22,043 bases of DNA from Mageeibacillus sp. UBA5734 (GTDB taxonomy: Bacteria > Bacillota > Clostridia > Saccharofermentanales > UBA5734), in assembly GCA_002419365.1 (NCBI GenBank), contig DIGA01000045.1, forward strand, positions 1 through 22,043, written 5' to 3'. Both the position numbers and the translations under genes were made by a program. Positions 7,722-15,337 of the stretch are shown here, in pieces (position 1 is the first letter of the stretch; each line of letters begins with the position of its first letter). A model generated the notes under the pieces. That model was not told the origin of the DNA, searched no databases, and saw only the letters and a list, made by a program, of their open reading frames with translations.

Positions 7722-8558
7722 TCAAGCCAGTTCCAGGTCGGACTGGGCTTGTTCATATTGCTCCTGATTGATCGGGGCAGCATGCCAGCCCAAATTGTTT
7801 TCCATGAAGGAAATGCCTTTGCCCTTGACGGTCTTGGCGATGATCAGGTGCGGTTTTGCAACATCAGATTGCTGGATGGACTTCAGGGCAGCCAGGAGAC
7901 TTTCCACATCATTGCCATCCTCGACGACAAAGACATCCCAGCCGAAAGCCTTCCAGATCGCTGCCAAGTCCAGGTCCATGATCTCGTGGGTCTTGCCTGC
8001 CAGCTGGAAACTGTTGCGGTCGATGATCGCGATCATGTTGTCCAGCTTGTTTTTGACCGCATTCATCGCCGCTTCCCAGATCACGCCTTCATCACATTCA
8101 CCGTCGCCCAGGACGCAATAGACTTTGTGGGTTTCCCGTTTGATCTTGGCCGCCTTGGCCATGCCGCAGGCAATGGCAAAACCATTGCCGAGGCTGCCGG
8201 TCGCCACTTCCAGGCCGTGTTCGACATGGCAGCTGGGGTGGCCGGACAGGATGCTGTTATCACCCTTGAACGTGTACATCTCCTCCCGGCTCAGGTAGCC
8301 AGCCTCCACGAGGGCAGCGTAGTAGGACAGGCAGGCATGGCCCTTGCTCATGACAAAGCGGTCGCGCTCAAGCAGGCAGGGATTTTGGGGATCATGGTTC
8401 ATGATGCCAAAATAGAGGCTGGCGACAATCTCGATACTCGACAGGGCCGGGCCAAAATGAGCCCCATGGCTACCGGCGGCATAACCCATTTCCAGGCAAT
8501 CGCGCCGCATTGCCGCAGCTTTCTCACGAATCAGGTCCATGTTAATTCCTGTGTTCAT
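7722..8558 (-). CDS. Transketolase, N-terminal subunit
   Basis: This 278-residue protein is the thiamine-diphosphate-binding half of a split transketolase. The cofactor motif begins GDGECDEG (151-158) and ends with the Asn of IIDRNSFQ (Asn182). Substrate and cofactor histidines are visible in SHGAHFG (His31, His34), SKGHA (71-75) and SGHPS (105-109). The start at 8558 has GGAGG nine bases upstream and overlaps the end of the lyase gene by 17 bases. A second ATG at 8540, one base after the lyase stop, is an alternative that removes six residues. It works with the C-half encoded directly downstream. Confidence 0.9.
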   Translation of the reverse strand: MNTGINMDLIREKAAAMRRDCLEMGYAAGSHGAHFGPALSSIEIVASLYFGIMNHDPQNPCLLERDRFVMSKGHACLSYYAALVEAGYLSREEMYTFKGDNSILSGHPSCHVEHGLEVATGSLGNGFAIACGMAKAAKIKRETHKVYCVLGDGECDEGVIWEAAMNAVKNKLDNMIAIIDRNSFQLAGKTHEIMDLDLAAIWKAFGWDVFVVEDGNDVESLLAALKSIQQSDVAKPHLIIAKTVKGKGISFMENNLGWHAAPINQEQYEQAQSDLELA

Positions 8559-9447
8559 TTGTCGGATCCTCCACTTTGAATAAATGCCCGCTGAAAATCC
8601 CGCCCGGAATCAAACGGGCCTGGTCGCGGGCCAGGTCGATCAATTTCTTGACATCCACATCGAGTGGATAGCCCATTTCCTGCAACATGAAAACCAGGTC
8701 TTCGGTCGCCAGATTGCCCGATGCGCCAGGGGCAAAGGGGCAGCCGCCCAGGCCGCCCAAGGTCGACTGGACGTTGCTGACACCCGCTTCGATCGCTGCC
8801 AGTGTGTTAACCAGCCCCATGTTCCGCGTGTCGTGGATGTGGATCATCAAGTCCAGCTGCGGATAGGTCTGGCGCACTGCAGCAATCGTCCGGCGGACTT
8901 GGGCGGGGTTGGCGATCCCGATCGTATCGCAGAGATTGACGGTCCGGATGCCGAGGTCGACATAAGGTTGGATGAACAAGACCACCTCTTCTTCCGTCTT
9001 CTTCCCTTCGAACGGGCAACCAAAGGCCGTGGCCAGGTCAAGGCAGACGTCTAGCTCCGGATAGGTTTCCAGCATCTTGGCCATTTCAGTCAGCGATTCG
9101 GCATGGGTCCGGTTGATGTTGGCCCGGTTGTGGCTTTCACTCAGCGAAACAACCGTCGAAACATGGCGGATACCACTCTCCCAGGCAGTTTGGGCCCCGC
9201 GCAGGTTAGGCACCAAGGCCAGGAAATCCATCTCTGGATAGCGTTCCAGGCAGATCCGAGCCAGTTCAACCGCGTCTTTCATCTGGGGTACAGCCTTGGG
9301 GCTGACAAAGGACGTCATCTGCAGATGGCGGATCCCGGCTGTGATCAGGCCATCGATGATGGCGAGCTTGGTTTCGAGCGGAATGTATGCGGAGATGTTC
9401 TGGAATCCATCCCGCGGACCCACTTCATAGATCTCGATCTTGTTCAT
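8542..9447 (-). CDS. HMG-CoA lyase family acyl-CoA lyase
   Basis: This 301-residue DRE-TIM metallolyase has clear HMG-CoA-lyase features: GPRDGFQN with Arg12-Asp13, the metal-ligand pair His203-x-His205 followed by Asp-Thr, and the active-site loop GGLGGCPFAPGASGN with Cys236 and Asn245. Known members cleave 3-hydroxyacyl-CoA esters to acetyl-CoA and a keto acid. The residue matching human Glu72 (ETTSFVSP) is Gln43 (QMTSFVSP), and the loop after the metal histidines reads HDTRNMG instead of HDTYGQA, so a substrate other than HMG-CoA is likely. Its start overlaps the previous stop (ATGA), implying coupling to the CoA-transferase-like gene. No leucine-degradation genes are nearby. Inference: a malyl-CoA-type ester is a candidate substrate. 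Confidence 0.85.
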   Translation of the reverse strand: MNKIEIYEVGPRDGFQNISAYIPLETKLAIIDGLITAGIRHLQMTSFVSPKAVPQMKDAVELARICLERYPEMDFLALVPNLRGAQTAWESGIRHVSTVVSLSESHNRANINRTHAESLTEMAKMLETYPELDVCLDLATAFGCPFEGKKTEEEVVLFIQPYVDLGIRTVNLCDTIGIANPAQVRRTIAAVRQTYPQLDLMIHIHDTRNMGLVNTLAAIEAGVSNVQSTLGGLGGCPFAPGASGNLATEDLVFMLQEMGYPLDVDVKKLIDLARDQARLIPGGIFSGHLFKVEDPTNEHRN

Positions 9448-10970
9448 TGACTTGTCTCCAGCATGCTTCCTTGTTCAGCCAGTCGCCGGTGCCATGCAAA
9501 GGCGTCCTCCGGCAGCTGGGGATGATGACCGCCACAAGTTGTGCGGGCTTTCTGGATATAGGCTTCCAGTTGAACCTGATAGGCGCCGGCCGTGCAGTGG
9601 CGGATGATGGCATCCGCCCTTTCGGTGTCGTCGAGGCCGCGCAGATCTGCCAACCCGTGTTCCGTGATCACGATATCAACATCATGTTCACAGATGTCGT
9701 GGTGCGAGACCATGGGCACGATCGTGGAGATCGCGCCAGATTTTCCGGTCGACGGCAACAGGACAATGGACAGGCCGGCGTTCTGGGCAAAATTGGCGCC
9801 GCCGCCGATGCCGTTGACCACCCGGCTGCCACTGATATGGCTCGAATTCACGTTGCCGTAGATATCGATTTCAATCCCGGTGTTGAGTGCGACCAGGCCC
9901 ATGCGGCCAATGGTTTCCGAGTGATTGATCACATCGCCGTTGCGGAGGACCAGCCGGTCGGATAGTCCCGGGGTCGTGCGGATGATTTCATCTACCCTGT
10001 CACTCATTTCCAGTCCGGAAGTTGAGATCGCAGCTGCCTGGCCGGAAACCAGAAGTTCAAGAATGCTCTCACCCACGCTGCCACAGAAAAATTGCAAGTC
10101 CTGGAAAGACGACTGGGCCAGGGAACGGGCGATGCTGGTAGCCAGGCTGCCAAATCCCATTTGCAAAGGTGGCAGACGGCCTTCAAAGACACGCCGTTTT
10201 TCGATCTCGAGAAAATCAAACAAATGCTGGGCAATCCGGTCGTTTTCAGGTGAGCCTGCTGGTGGTGGAGCAACCCGTTCCTTGGCATGATGGACCACAA
10301 TGGCGCGTATCTTGTCAGGATCCACCGGAATCGCCGTGCGACCAATCCGCTGCCGGACCGACACCAAGGGAATCGGCAGGACAAGAGGGGACTGATCCGG
10401 GATGTAGACATCATGCAAGTCAGCCAGCTGCCCGGGCTGGGCGGTGTTGATCTCGACGATGATCGACGTTGCGGCACCCATCAGGAGATGCGCCAATCCG
10501 CTGGAGGTCGTCGGGATCAGATCACCTTGCTCATCGATCCCCAAAGCTTCGATGACCGCAACATCAATCGAGCCCAGGCGGCCGCTTCGGATCAGGCGGG
10601 GCATTCTGTTCATCTGCTGCTCGACGTAATGGATGGATCCGGTATTGATCTGCCTGGCCAGGGATGGATGCGCAGACATCGGTGTGCGCCGGGCGATGAT
10701 GCCCGCCTGGCCCAGCTGTTCATCCAGGGCCGGGACATTGGCCCCTGTGACCAGGTGGATCGCCAGGGCTTCGCCCTCTGTCCTGCGGCGGACCAGCTCA
10801 GCCACGACAGCCTTCGGATAGCCGGCCATGCCGTAACCGCTCATGGCCACCGTCATGCCGTCCCGGATGACCGCAGCGGCTTGTTCTGCTGATGCCACCT
10901 TGTTTTGCAGACTGGAGTGCTTGATCAAGCTTTTCACATCGAAGCCTCCACTCCCACCATTCATGTCCAT
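9444..10970 (-). CDS. Acetyl-CoA hydrolase/CoA-transferase family protein (AarC/Cat1-like)
   Basis: This 508-residue protein belongs to the family I CoA-transferase group of succinyl-CoA:acetate CoA-transferases and acetyl-CoA hydrolases. The C-terminal half has the family blocks DIYGNVNSSH, GIGGGANFAQNAG (387-399), AISTIVPMVSHHD and EHGLADLRG (437-445). The segment that normally holds the catalytic glutamate (YTEV-type, Glu294 in Acetobacter AarC) reads FFCGSVGES, with Gly297 at the expected place and the nearest Glu at 301. If the alignment is right, the usual glutamyl-CoA thioester cannot form. The start at 10970 is chosen for AGGGAG five bases upstream; ATG 10985 and 10964 are alternatives. 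It follows the aldehyde dehydrogenase by 15 bases and overlaps the lyase start. Confidence 0.8.
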   Translation of the reverse strand: MDMNGGSGGFDVKSLIKHSSLQNKVASAEQAAAVIRDGMTVAMSGYGMAGYPKAVVAELVRRRTEGEALAIHLVTGANVPALDEQLGQAGIIARRTPMSAHPSLARQINTGSIHYVEQQMNRMPRLIRSGRLGSIDVAVIEALGIDEQGDLIPTTSSGLAHLLMGAATSIIVEINTAQPGQLADLHDVYIPDQSPLVLPIPLVSVRQRIGRTAIPVDPDKIRAIVVHHAKERVAPPPAGSPENDRIAQHLFDFLEIEKRRVFEGRLPPLQMGFGSLATSIARSLAQSSFQDLQFFCGSVGESILELLVSGQAAAISTSGLEMSDRVDEIIRTTPGLSDRLVLRNGDVINHSETIGRMGLVALNTGIEIDIYGNVNSSHISGSRVVNGIGGGANFAQNAGLSIVLLPSTGKSGAISTIVPMVSHHDICEHDVDIVITEHGLADLRGLDDTERADAIIRHCTAGAYQVQLEAYIQKARTTCGGHHPQLPEDAFAWHRRLAEQGSMLETSQ

Positions 10971-10985
10971 AGGATCTCCCTGCAT

Positions 10986-12398
10986 CTACGGCCGCGGGGT
11001 GAAGCCTGCGAACAGGGCTTCGTCACTGGGTTTATGCCAGGGGATTTCCCGGATGACCCAGGTGTTGTTCAGGTAATGCTTGAGTGTGATGTTCTCCGAG
11101 GCAATGTTGCCACCCCAGGTCGCACAGCCGAGGGAGCTCGTGAATGGCATGCCGCTGGTCCAGCTGCCCGTATTGGTTGCTGCCTGGGGCAGGTTGACGA
11201 CCACGCGGGTGGTGAACGTCTCCAGAGAAACCTTTTCAATGGCGGCCGGATTTTGCGAGTAGATCCCGCAGGAATGGCCCGCTCCACAATAGGCATGGTT
11301 TTCATTGATGATGCGGATGGCATCATCCAGGTTGTCGTATTGGTAAAGAGCGATGACCAGGCTCATCTTTTCACCGCTGAACGGCGTGGCTTCGCCTGTC
11401 TCAGATTCTTCGACCAGCAGCATGCTGGTCTCATCTGGCACGTCCAGCCCGGCCAGATGGGCGATGTTGCTGACCGGGGACGCGACGATATCCCGGTTGA
11501 TTACATGGTCAGCCGGCCAATTGGGCCAGATGGCCTGCTTGAGCTTCTCTTTCCCTGTCTCGTCGAGCATCACGGCCCCTACCTTTTCCAGTTCGGCCAG
11601 GAATGCTTCGTAGACAGGTTTCGCAATCACCAGGCTGTTGTCGCAGGAGCAGCCTGCTGCCAGGTCAAAGGTCTTGCTGGCCTTGATCTTGGCCGCAGCA
11701 TCCTGGAGGTCTGCAGTTTCATCAATGACAATGATCGCATTGCCGGCGCCGACCCCGAAAGCAGGGGTGCCGGAGCTGTACGCGGCCCGGACCATGGGCT
11801 GGCCGCCGGTCGCGATGACCAGGTCGCACTGCTTCATCAGCTCATTGGTCTGTTCAACAGAAGGATTGGGCAAGCTGATGAAAAGGTCCTCCGGCGCATC
11901 ATATTTTTTCATGACCGCCCGGATCAGGTCGACCACTTTCTGTGTGGTTTTCTTGCCGCGGGGGTGGGGCGCGAAAATGACCGCATCGCGGGCTTTGACG
12001 GCGAAAATCGCCTGGATCAGCGGGTGCATTTCCGCCTGCGTGCTTGGCACCAGGGACCCGATGACCCCGACCGGCTTGGCGATCCGGACCAGACCTTTGT
12101 CCGGCAATTCCTCGACCACGCCGACGGACCTTTCGTGCTTGACATCATAGAGAACGCCACGGCATTTTTCACGAACCTTGACGATTTTGGACTGCACATC
12201 GCCGAGGCGGCATTCATTGAAAGAGAATTCAGCCAGTTCCTGGATCAGCGCTTCATCGGCGACGATTTCCCAGACAATGGCAGCGGCCAGTTCGTCGACC
12301 TTTTCCTGCGTGAAGCTGGCGGCGATTTTTTGCGCTGCACGAGCCCGTTTCATCAGCTGGGCGAGAGAGTGTTCGGTGTTGTTCGCTAGATCTTGCAT
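10986..12398 (-). CDS. CoA-acylating aldehyde dehydrogenase
   Basis: This 470-residue protein is an aldehyde dehydrogenase of the acylating group (EutE, AdhE N-domain, SucD, SauS). The catalytic Cys250 lies in TFDLAAGCSCDNS, aligned with the FDNxxxCxSE pattern of acylating enzymes. Other blocks are AKPVGVIGSLVPST (107-120), ISLPNPSVEQTNELMK and GVGAGNAIIVID (215-226). Such enzymes oxidise an aldehyde with CoA and NAD(P) to an acyl-CoA, or the reverse. It does not look like IolA, the CoA-dependent methylmalonate/malonate-semialdehyde dehydrogenase, which is in a different ALDH branch. The start at 12398 has AGGAGG seven bases upstream, 19 bases after the iolB stop. Candidate substrates are malate semialdehyde or malonate semialdehyde. 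Confidence 0.85.
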   Translation of the reverse strand: MQDLANNTEHSLAQLMKRARAAQKIAASFTQEKVDELAAAIVWEIVADEALIQELAEFSFNECRLGDVQSKIVKVREKCRGVLYDVKHERSVGVVEELPDKGLVRIAKPVGVIGSLVPSTQAEMHPLIQAIFAVKARDAVIFAPHPRGKKTTQKVVDLIRAVMKKYDAPEDLFISLPNPSVEQTNELMKQCDLVIATGGQPMVRAAYSSGTPAFGVGAGNAIIVIDETADLQDAAAKIKASKTFDLAAGCSCDNSLVIAKPVYEAFLAELEKVGAVMLDETGKEKLKQAIWPNWPADHVINRDIVASPVSNIAHLAGLDVPDETSMLLVEESETGEATPFSGEKMSLVIALYQYDNLDDAIRIINENHAYCGAGHSCGIYSQNPAAIEKVSLETFTTRVVVNLPQAATNTGSWTSGMPFTSSLGCATWGGNIASENITLKHYLNNTWVIREIPWHKPSDEALFAGFTPRP

Positions 12399-12417
12399 GG
12401 GGATCCCTCCTGGGTTT

Positions 12418-13209
12418 CTAAACATCTGGCCAATATTTGGCGCCGGGCTCAGTGACCCACAGGTGCTGCTGCTCAAAATTGGGCCGGATATAAGGATTGC
12501 CATCGAGATGGCGGATGATCCAGAGGAAATACATCGCATAGCCAGGGGCAGCGACCTGGGGGTGGACCAGGTCCGGTGCGATGGTCACCGTGTCATTGTG
12601 TTCCAGAAGCACGCCTTCATCGCCCAGCTTCAGCAGGCCGAAACCGTTGTCTGGCTGGAATTTGTAGAAATAGATCTCCGGCTGGGGATGGGAATGCGAC
12701 GGGAAGCCGGCCCATTTGCCTGGATAATGAACGTCTTCGCCGATCATGATGTTGGACTCCGGTGCCAGTGCGTGGTCGAGAAACGTTTTGACAATCCGGG
12801 TGCCGGTCTCATTCATCGTGCCCTGGCCCCGGGTCTCGATCACCGAGTTGCCCACATCGTGCACTTTGACCGGGAAATGAGTCGTGTTGACCGTGCGGAC
12901 GACGGCCAACTCGGAACCTTCGCCCAGTCCCGTGATCTGTAGGGATTCCTGCTCTGGGACATCGATCAGCCAGAACGCATCATCGAGAAAGCTCGCCCGC
13001 CTGACTTCATACGTCTGGCCAGCGCATGCGACGGTCACCTGGCCCGAAAGCAGCAGATAGACCTTTTCCAGTCTGGCGTCATCGGTGAACACCATGCCCT
13101 GGTTCAGTTTCAGGATGCCAAAATCCATCAGCATGTCTGAATGAACGCCGTCCAATGCCGTGATGCTGTTATAGCCCCATTGAAACCCCTCCGGGTGTCG
13201 AATTCTCAT
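12418..13209 (-). CDS. iolB: 5-deoxy-glucuronate isomerase IolB
   Basis: This 263-residue bicupin matches IolB, which converts 5-deoxy-D-glucuronate to 2-deoxy-5-keto-D-gluconate in inositol breakdown. The metal site is visible in the C-terminal cupin as SHSHPQPEIYFYKF (His172, His174, Glu178) and the later His216 in DLVHPQV. The C-terminal MYFLWIIRHL and PNFEQQHLWV segments are typical. An upstream in-frame ATG exists, but the ATG at 13209 has GGAGG seven bases before it and gives the family's usual length and N terminus. Its presence shows that the operon carries carbon at least as far as DKG. Confidence 0.92.
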   Translation of the reverse strand: MRIRHPEGFQWGYNSITALDGVHSDMLMDFGILKLNQGMVFTDDARLEKVYLLLSGQVTVACAGQTYEVRRASFLDDAFWLIDVPEQESLQITGLGEGSELAVVRTVNTTHFPVKVHDVGNSVIETRGQGTMNETGTRIVKTFLDHALAPESNIMIGEDVHYPGKWAGFPSHSHPQPEIYFYKFQPDNGFGLLKLGDEGVLLEHNDTVTIAPDLVHPQVAAPGYAMYFLWIIRHLDGNPYIRPNFEQQHLWVTEPGAKYWPDV

Positions 13210-13258
13210 GTTCGTTCCTCCGTTCCTTCCATCTCTCTTCATGATAGCAATCTGGCGG

Positions 13259-14446
13259 TCAGTCCGGATACGTCACCCAGACTGCGCCCTGGTCAGCGGA
13301 CTGGACGCAGGTTTCGACAAACCGGACGCCCTCCAGACCATCCAGGACGTTGGGATGCCAGATCTGCTCCCTGACTTTGGCCAGTGAGGCCCCCTGGTTG
13401 ACCAGATCCATCGCCCGGCCGAACTGGCGATACAGGTTGGCCCAGGCTTCAAACAGGCCCTCGGCATGGCCGCCACCAATCCGGTCGCAATTGATCGTGT
13501 CCGGATTTTTATACAGGTAGTCCATGCCGCGCTCGAAGATCCGGACGGGCTCCCCCTGGACTTCAAAGCGCAGCTGGTTCGGGTGCTCATCCCACCATTC
13601 GAGACTCGCTTTCGATCCAATCACGCGGATTTTCTGCTGATGCATCGAGCCCGCATTCACCGCACTGGCCCAGAGGGTTCCAGCTGCGCCATTCTGGTAG
13701 CGGAGCAGGACAAAGGCATTGTCCTCGAGGGGGGCCCGGCTTTTGACAAAGCTCTGGCGGTCGCACATCAGGGATTCGATCTTGAGCTGCGGGACGATGG
13801 TCTCAGCAAGGAACAGGACATGCGTGCCGACATCGCCCAGGACATACGATGGACCGGATTGCTGCGGGGTCACCCGCCATTTGGTGCCCGGATCATTGGC
13901 TTCGACTTCTGCCGAGTGGAACCCATGGGCGAACTGCATGACGATCATGCGGATCTCGCCGAGATCACCGCGGGCGACCATTTCGCGGGCCTGGTGGATC
14001 ATCGGGAAACCGCTGTAACCGTAAGTCACACCGACAATCCGGTTGCGTTCGAGCGCCAGGTCCGCCAGTTCCCGGGCTTCCTGGGTCGTAAAGCACAGTG
14101 GCTTCTCGCAAACCACATGCAAATTGTGTTCCAGAGCCGCTTTGCAGATGGCAAAGTGCGTGGCATTCGGTGTGGCGATGGACACCACTTCGATACCGTC
14201 CGGCCGGCTGGCTTCGGAGGCAAACATCGCCTGGTAATCCGGGTAGCAGCGGTCCTGGTCGAGGCCGATGGCCGTGCCAAAAGCCTGTCCCCGCTCCGGA
14301 TCAATATCCAGCGCGGCTGCGACAAATTGGAACAGGCGGTCTCTGGTCGCCGCCTGGCGATGGATGGAGCCGATCTGGCTGCCCTGTCCGCCACCCACCA
14401 TGCCCCAGCGGAGTGGACGTTCCAGGTGAAATGCTTCATTGATCAT
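13259..14446 (-). CDS. Gfo/Idh/MocA family dehydrogenase (probable cyclitol dehydrogenase)
   Basis: This 395-residue NAD(P)-dependent dehydrogenase has a modified N-terminal Rossmann motif, VGGGQGSQIGSIHR (17-30), the EKP motif with Lys115 (CEKPL), and the catalytic pair Asp205 and His209 in GDVGTH. It is longer than canonical IolG (about 340) and belongs to the GGGxGxxIGxxHR branch often found beside IolE-like isomerases. It is the only inositol-dehydrogenase candidate in the operon and could oxidise myo- or scyllo-inositol or another cyclitol to an inosose. It sits between the second TIM-barrel isomerase (29 bases) and iolB (49 bases). Start ATG 14446 has AAAGGA upstream. Confidence 0.85.
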   Translation of the reverse strand: MINEAFHLERPLRWGMVGGGQGSQIGSIHRQAATRDRLFQFVAAALDIDPERGQAFGTAIGLDQDRCYPDYQAMFASEASRPDGIEVVSIATPNATHFAICKAALEHNLHVVCEKPLCFTTQEARELADLALERNRIVGVTYGYSGFPMIHQAREMVARGDLGEIRMIVMQFAHGFHSAEVEANDPGTKWRVTPQQSGPSYVLGDVGTHVLFLAETIVPQLKIESLMCDRQSFVKSRAPLEDNAFVLLRYQNGAAGTLWASAVNAGSMHQQKIRVIGSKASLEWWDEHPNQLRFEVQGEPVRIFERGMDYLYKNPDTINCDRIGGGHAEGLFEAWANLYRQFGRAMDLVNQGASLAKVREQIWHPNVLDGLEGVRFVETCVQSADQGAVWVTYPD

Positions 14447-14475
14447 GGCTGATTCCTTTCCTGGCAGTATTGGAT

Positions 14476-15309
14476 TCAGGTGTTGAACACATGGAAGTCC
14501 AGCAGCTTGCTGGTCATGGCCGCAACTTCCCTGACATCCATTTGCCAGTGCTTCTTGCTGACCAGTTCATAGGACCACCAGCCATCGTAACCCGTCGCCT
14601 TGACCGCATCGATCCAGTCTTTCAGAGGCACATCGCCCTCCCCTGCGTAAACACCGCGCAAAATGGTTTCATCACAGACGGTCCCGGGCGGATTCTTCTT
14701 GCCATCGCAAAAATGGATGTGATAGATCAGGTCTTTGTCCAGTCTCGCGACCTCGTCTGGTGTCGTTTCCGCACCATACCAGAGATGCCAGAAGTCAATC
14801 ACCATGCCGAAATTCGAACGGTCCACTTCCTGGATCAGCTCCAGGCTCTGGTGCAGGGAATGAATCGGAGACCAGGCCACCGGCTCGAGCTGGAACTTGA
14901 CCCCATAGCGCGCACCGATATCCGCAATCCGGCGGATGTTCTGGCCGGTCAATCGGCGGACCTCTTCCCACGGACGTCCGGCCAGAGCGCACAACGGCAC
15001 CAGCTGGATGCAGTCACAACCGACCGACTGGGCAAACTGGGACAAAGTCTCTGTTTCAGCCAGCATGTGGGCGATCGATTCATCATCGGTCCGCTCCACA
15101 TGGGCAACATCGTTGATGCTGATCATCTCAATCGTGTGATTGGACAGTGTCGTTCGGACCAGATCCGTCGAATTGCCGGATTCGAGATACTCCAGCACCT
15201 TGGTGCCGACCATTTCGACCGCTCCGAACCCAGCCTCGCTGGCAATCCGGATATCCGACAGCAAATTGCTTTTCCAAATGGTCTTGGTGTGAATGGCTTT
15301 GCGATTCAT
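14476..15309 (-). CDS. Sugar phosphate isomerase/epimerase family TIM-barrel protein (IolI/IolE-like)
   Basis: This 277-residue xylose-isomerase-like TIM barrel shows likely metal ligands at Glu142 (FQLEPVAW), Asp172 and His175 (IDFWH), His199 (YHIHFCDGK) and Glu248 (WSYEL). It may be an inosose isomerase (IolI-like) or a second inosose dehydratase, acting beside the true IolE. The start at 15309 is set by AGGAGGTG four bases upstream; the frame extends further but would overlap the iolE end. It lies between iolE (28 bases) and the Gfo/Idh gene (29 bases), an order common where such isomerases are paired with Gfo/Idh dehydrogenases to interconvert inositol isomers. Confidence 0.82.
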   Translation of the reverse strand: MNRKAIHTKTIWKSNLLSDIRIASEAGFGAVEMVGTKVLEYLESGNSTDLVRTTLSNHTIEMISINDVAHVERTDDESIAHMLAETETLSQFAQSVGCDCIQLVPLCALAGRPWEEVRRLTGQNIRRIADIGARYGVKFQLEPVAWSPIHSLHQSLELIQEVDRSNFGMVIDFWHLWYGAETTPDEVARLDKDLIYHIHFCDGKKNPPGTVCDETILRGVYAGEGDVPLKDWIDAVKATGYDGWWSYELVSKKHWQMDVREVAAMTSKLLDFHVFNT

Positions 15310-15337
15310 GCTGCACCTCCTGTGTGTGAATCCGGGC

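Noticed and set aside
5854..8579. Long plus-strand frames opposite the SDR, NTF2-like and transketolase genes
   Set aside because: All are antisense to genes with clear catalytic motifs, and their translations are low-complexity mixtures rich in Arg, Ser, Asp and His without recognisable domains.
10905..12389. 494-codon plus-strand open frame opposite the acylating aldehyde dehydrogenase
   Set aside because: It is an antisense shadow of a well-supported gene. It matches no family by eye and has no operon context or ribosome-binding site that competes with the minus-strand gene.
10986..12398. Assignment of the aldehyde dehydrogenase as IolA
   Set aside because: The FDLAAGCSCDNS active-site context and overall motifs belong to the acylating EutE/SucD/SauS branch, not to the methylmalonate-semialdehyde dehydrogenase branch.
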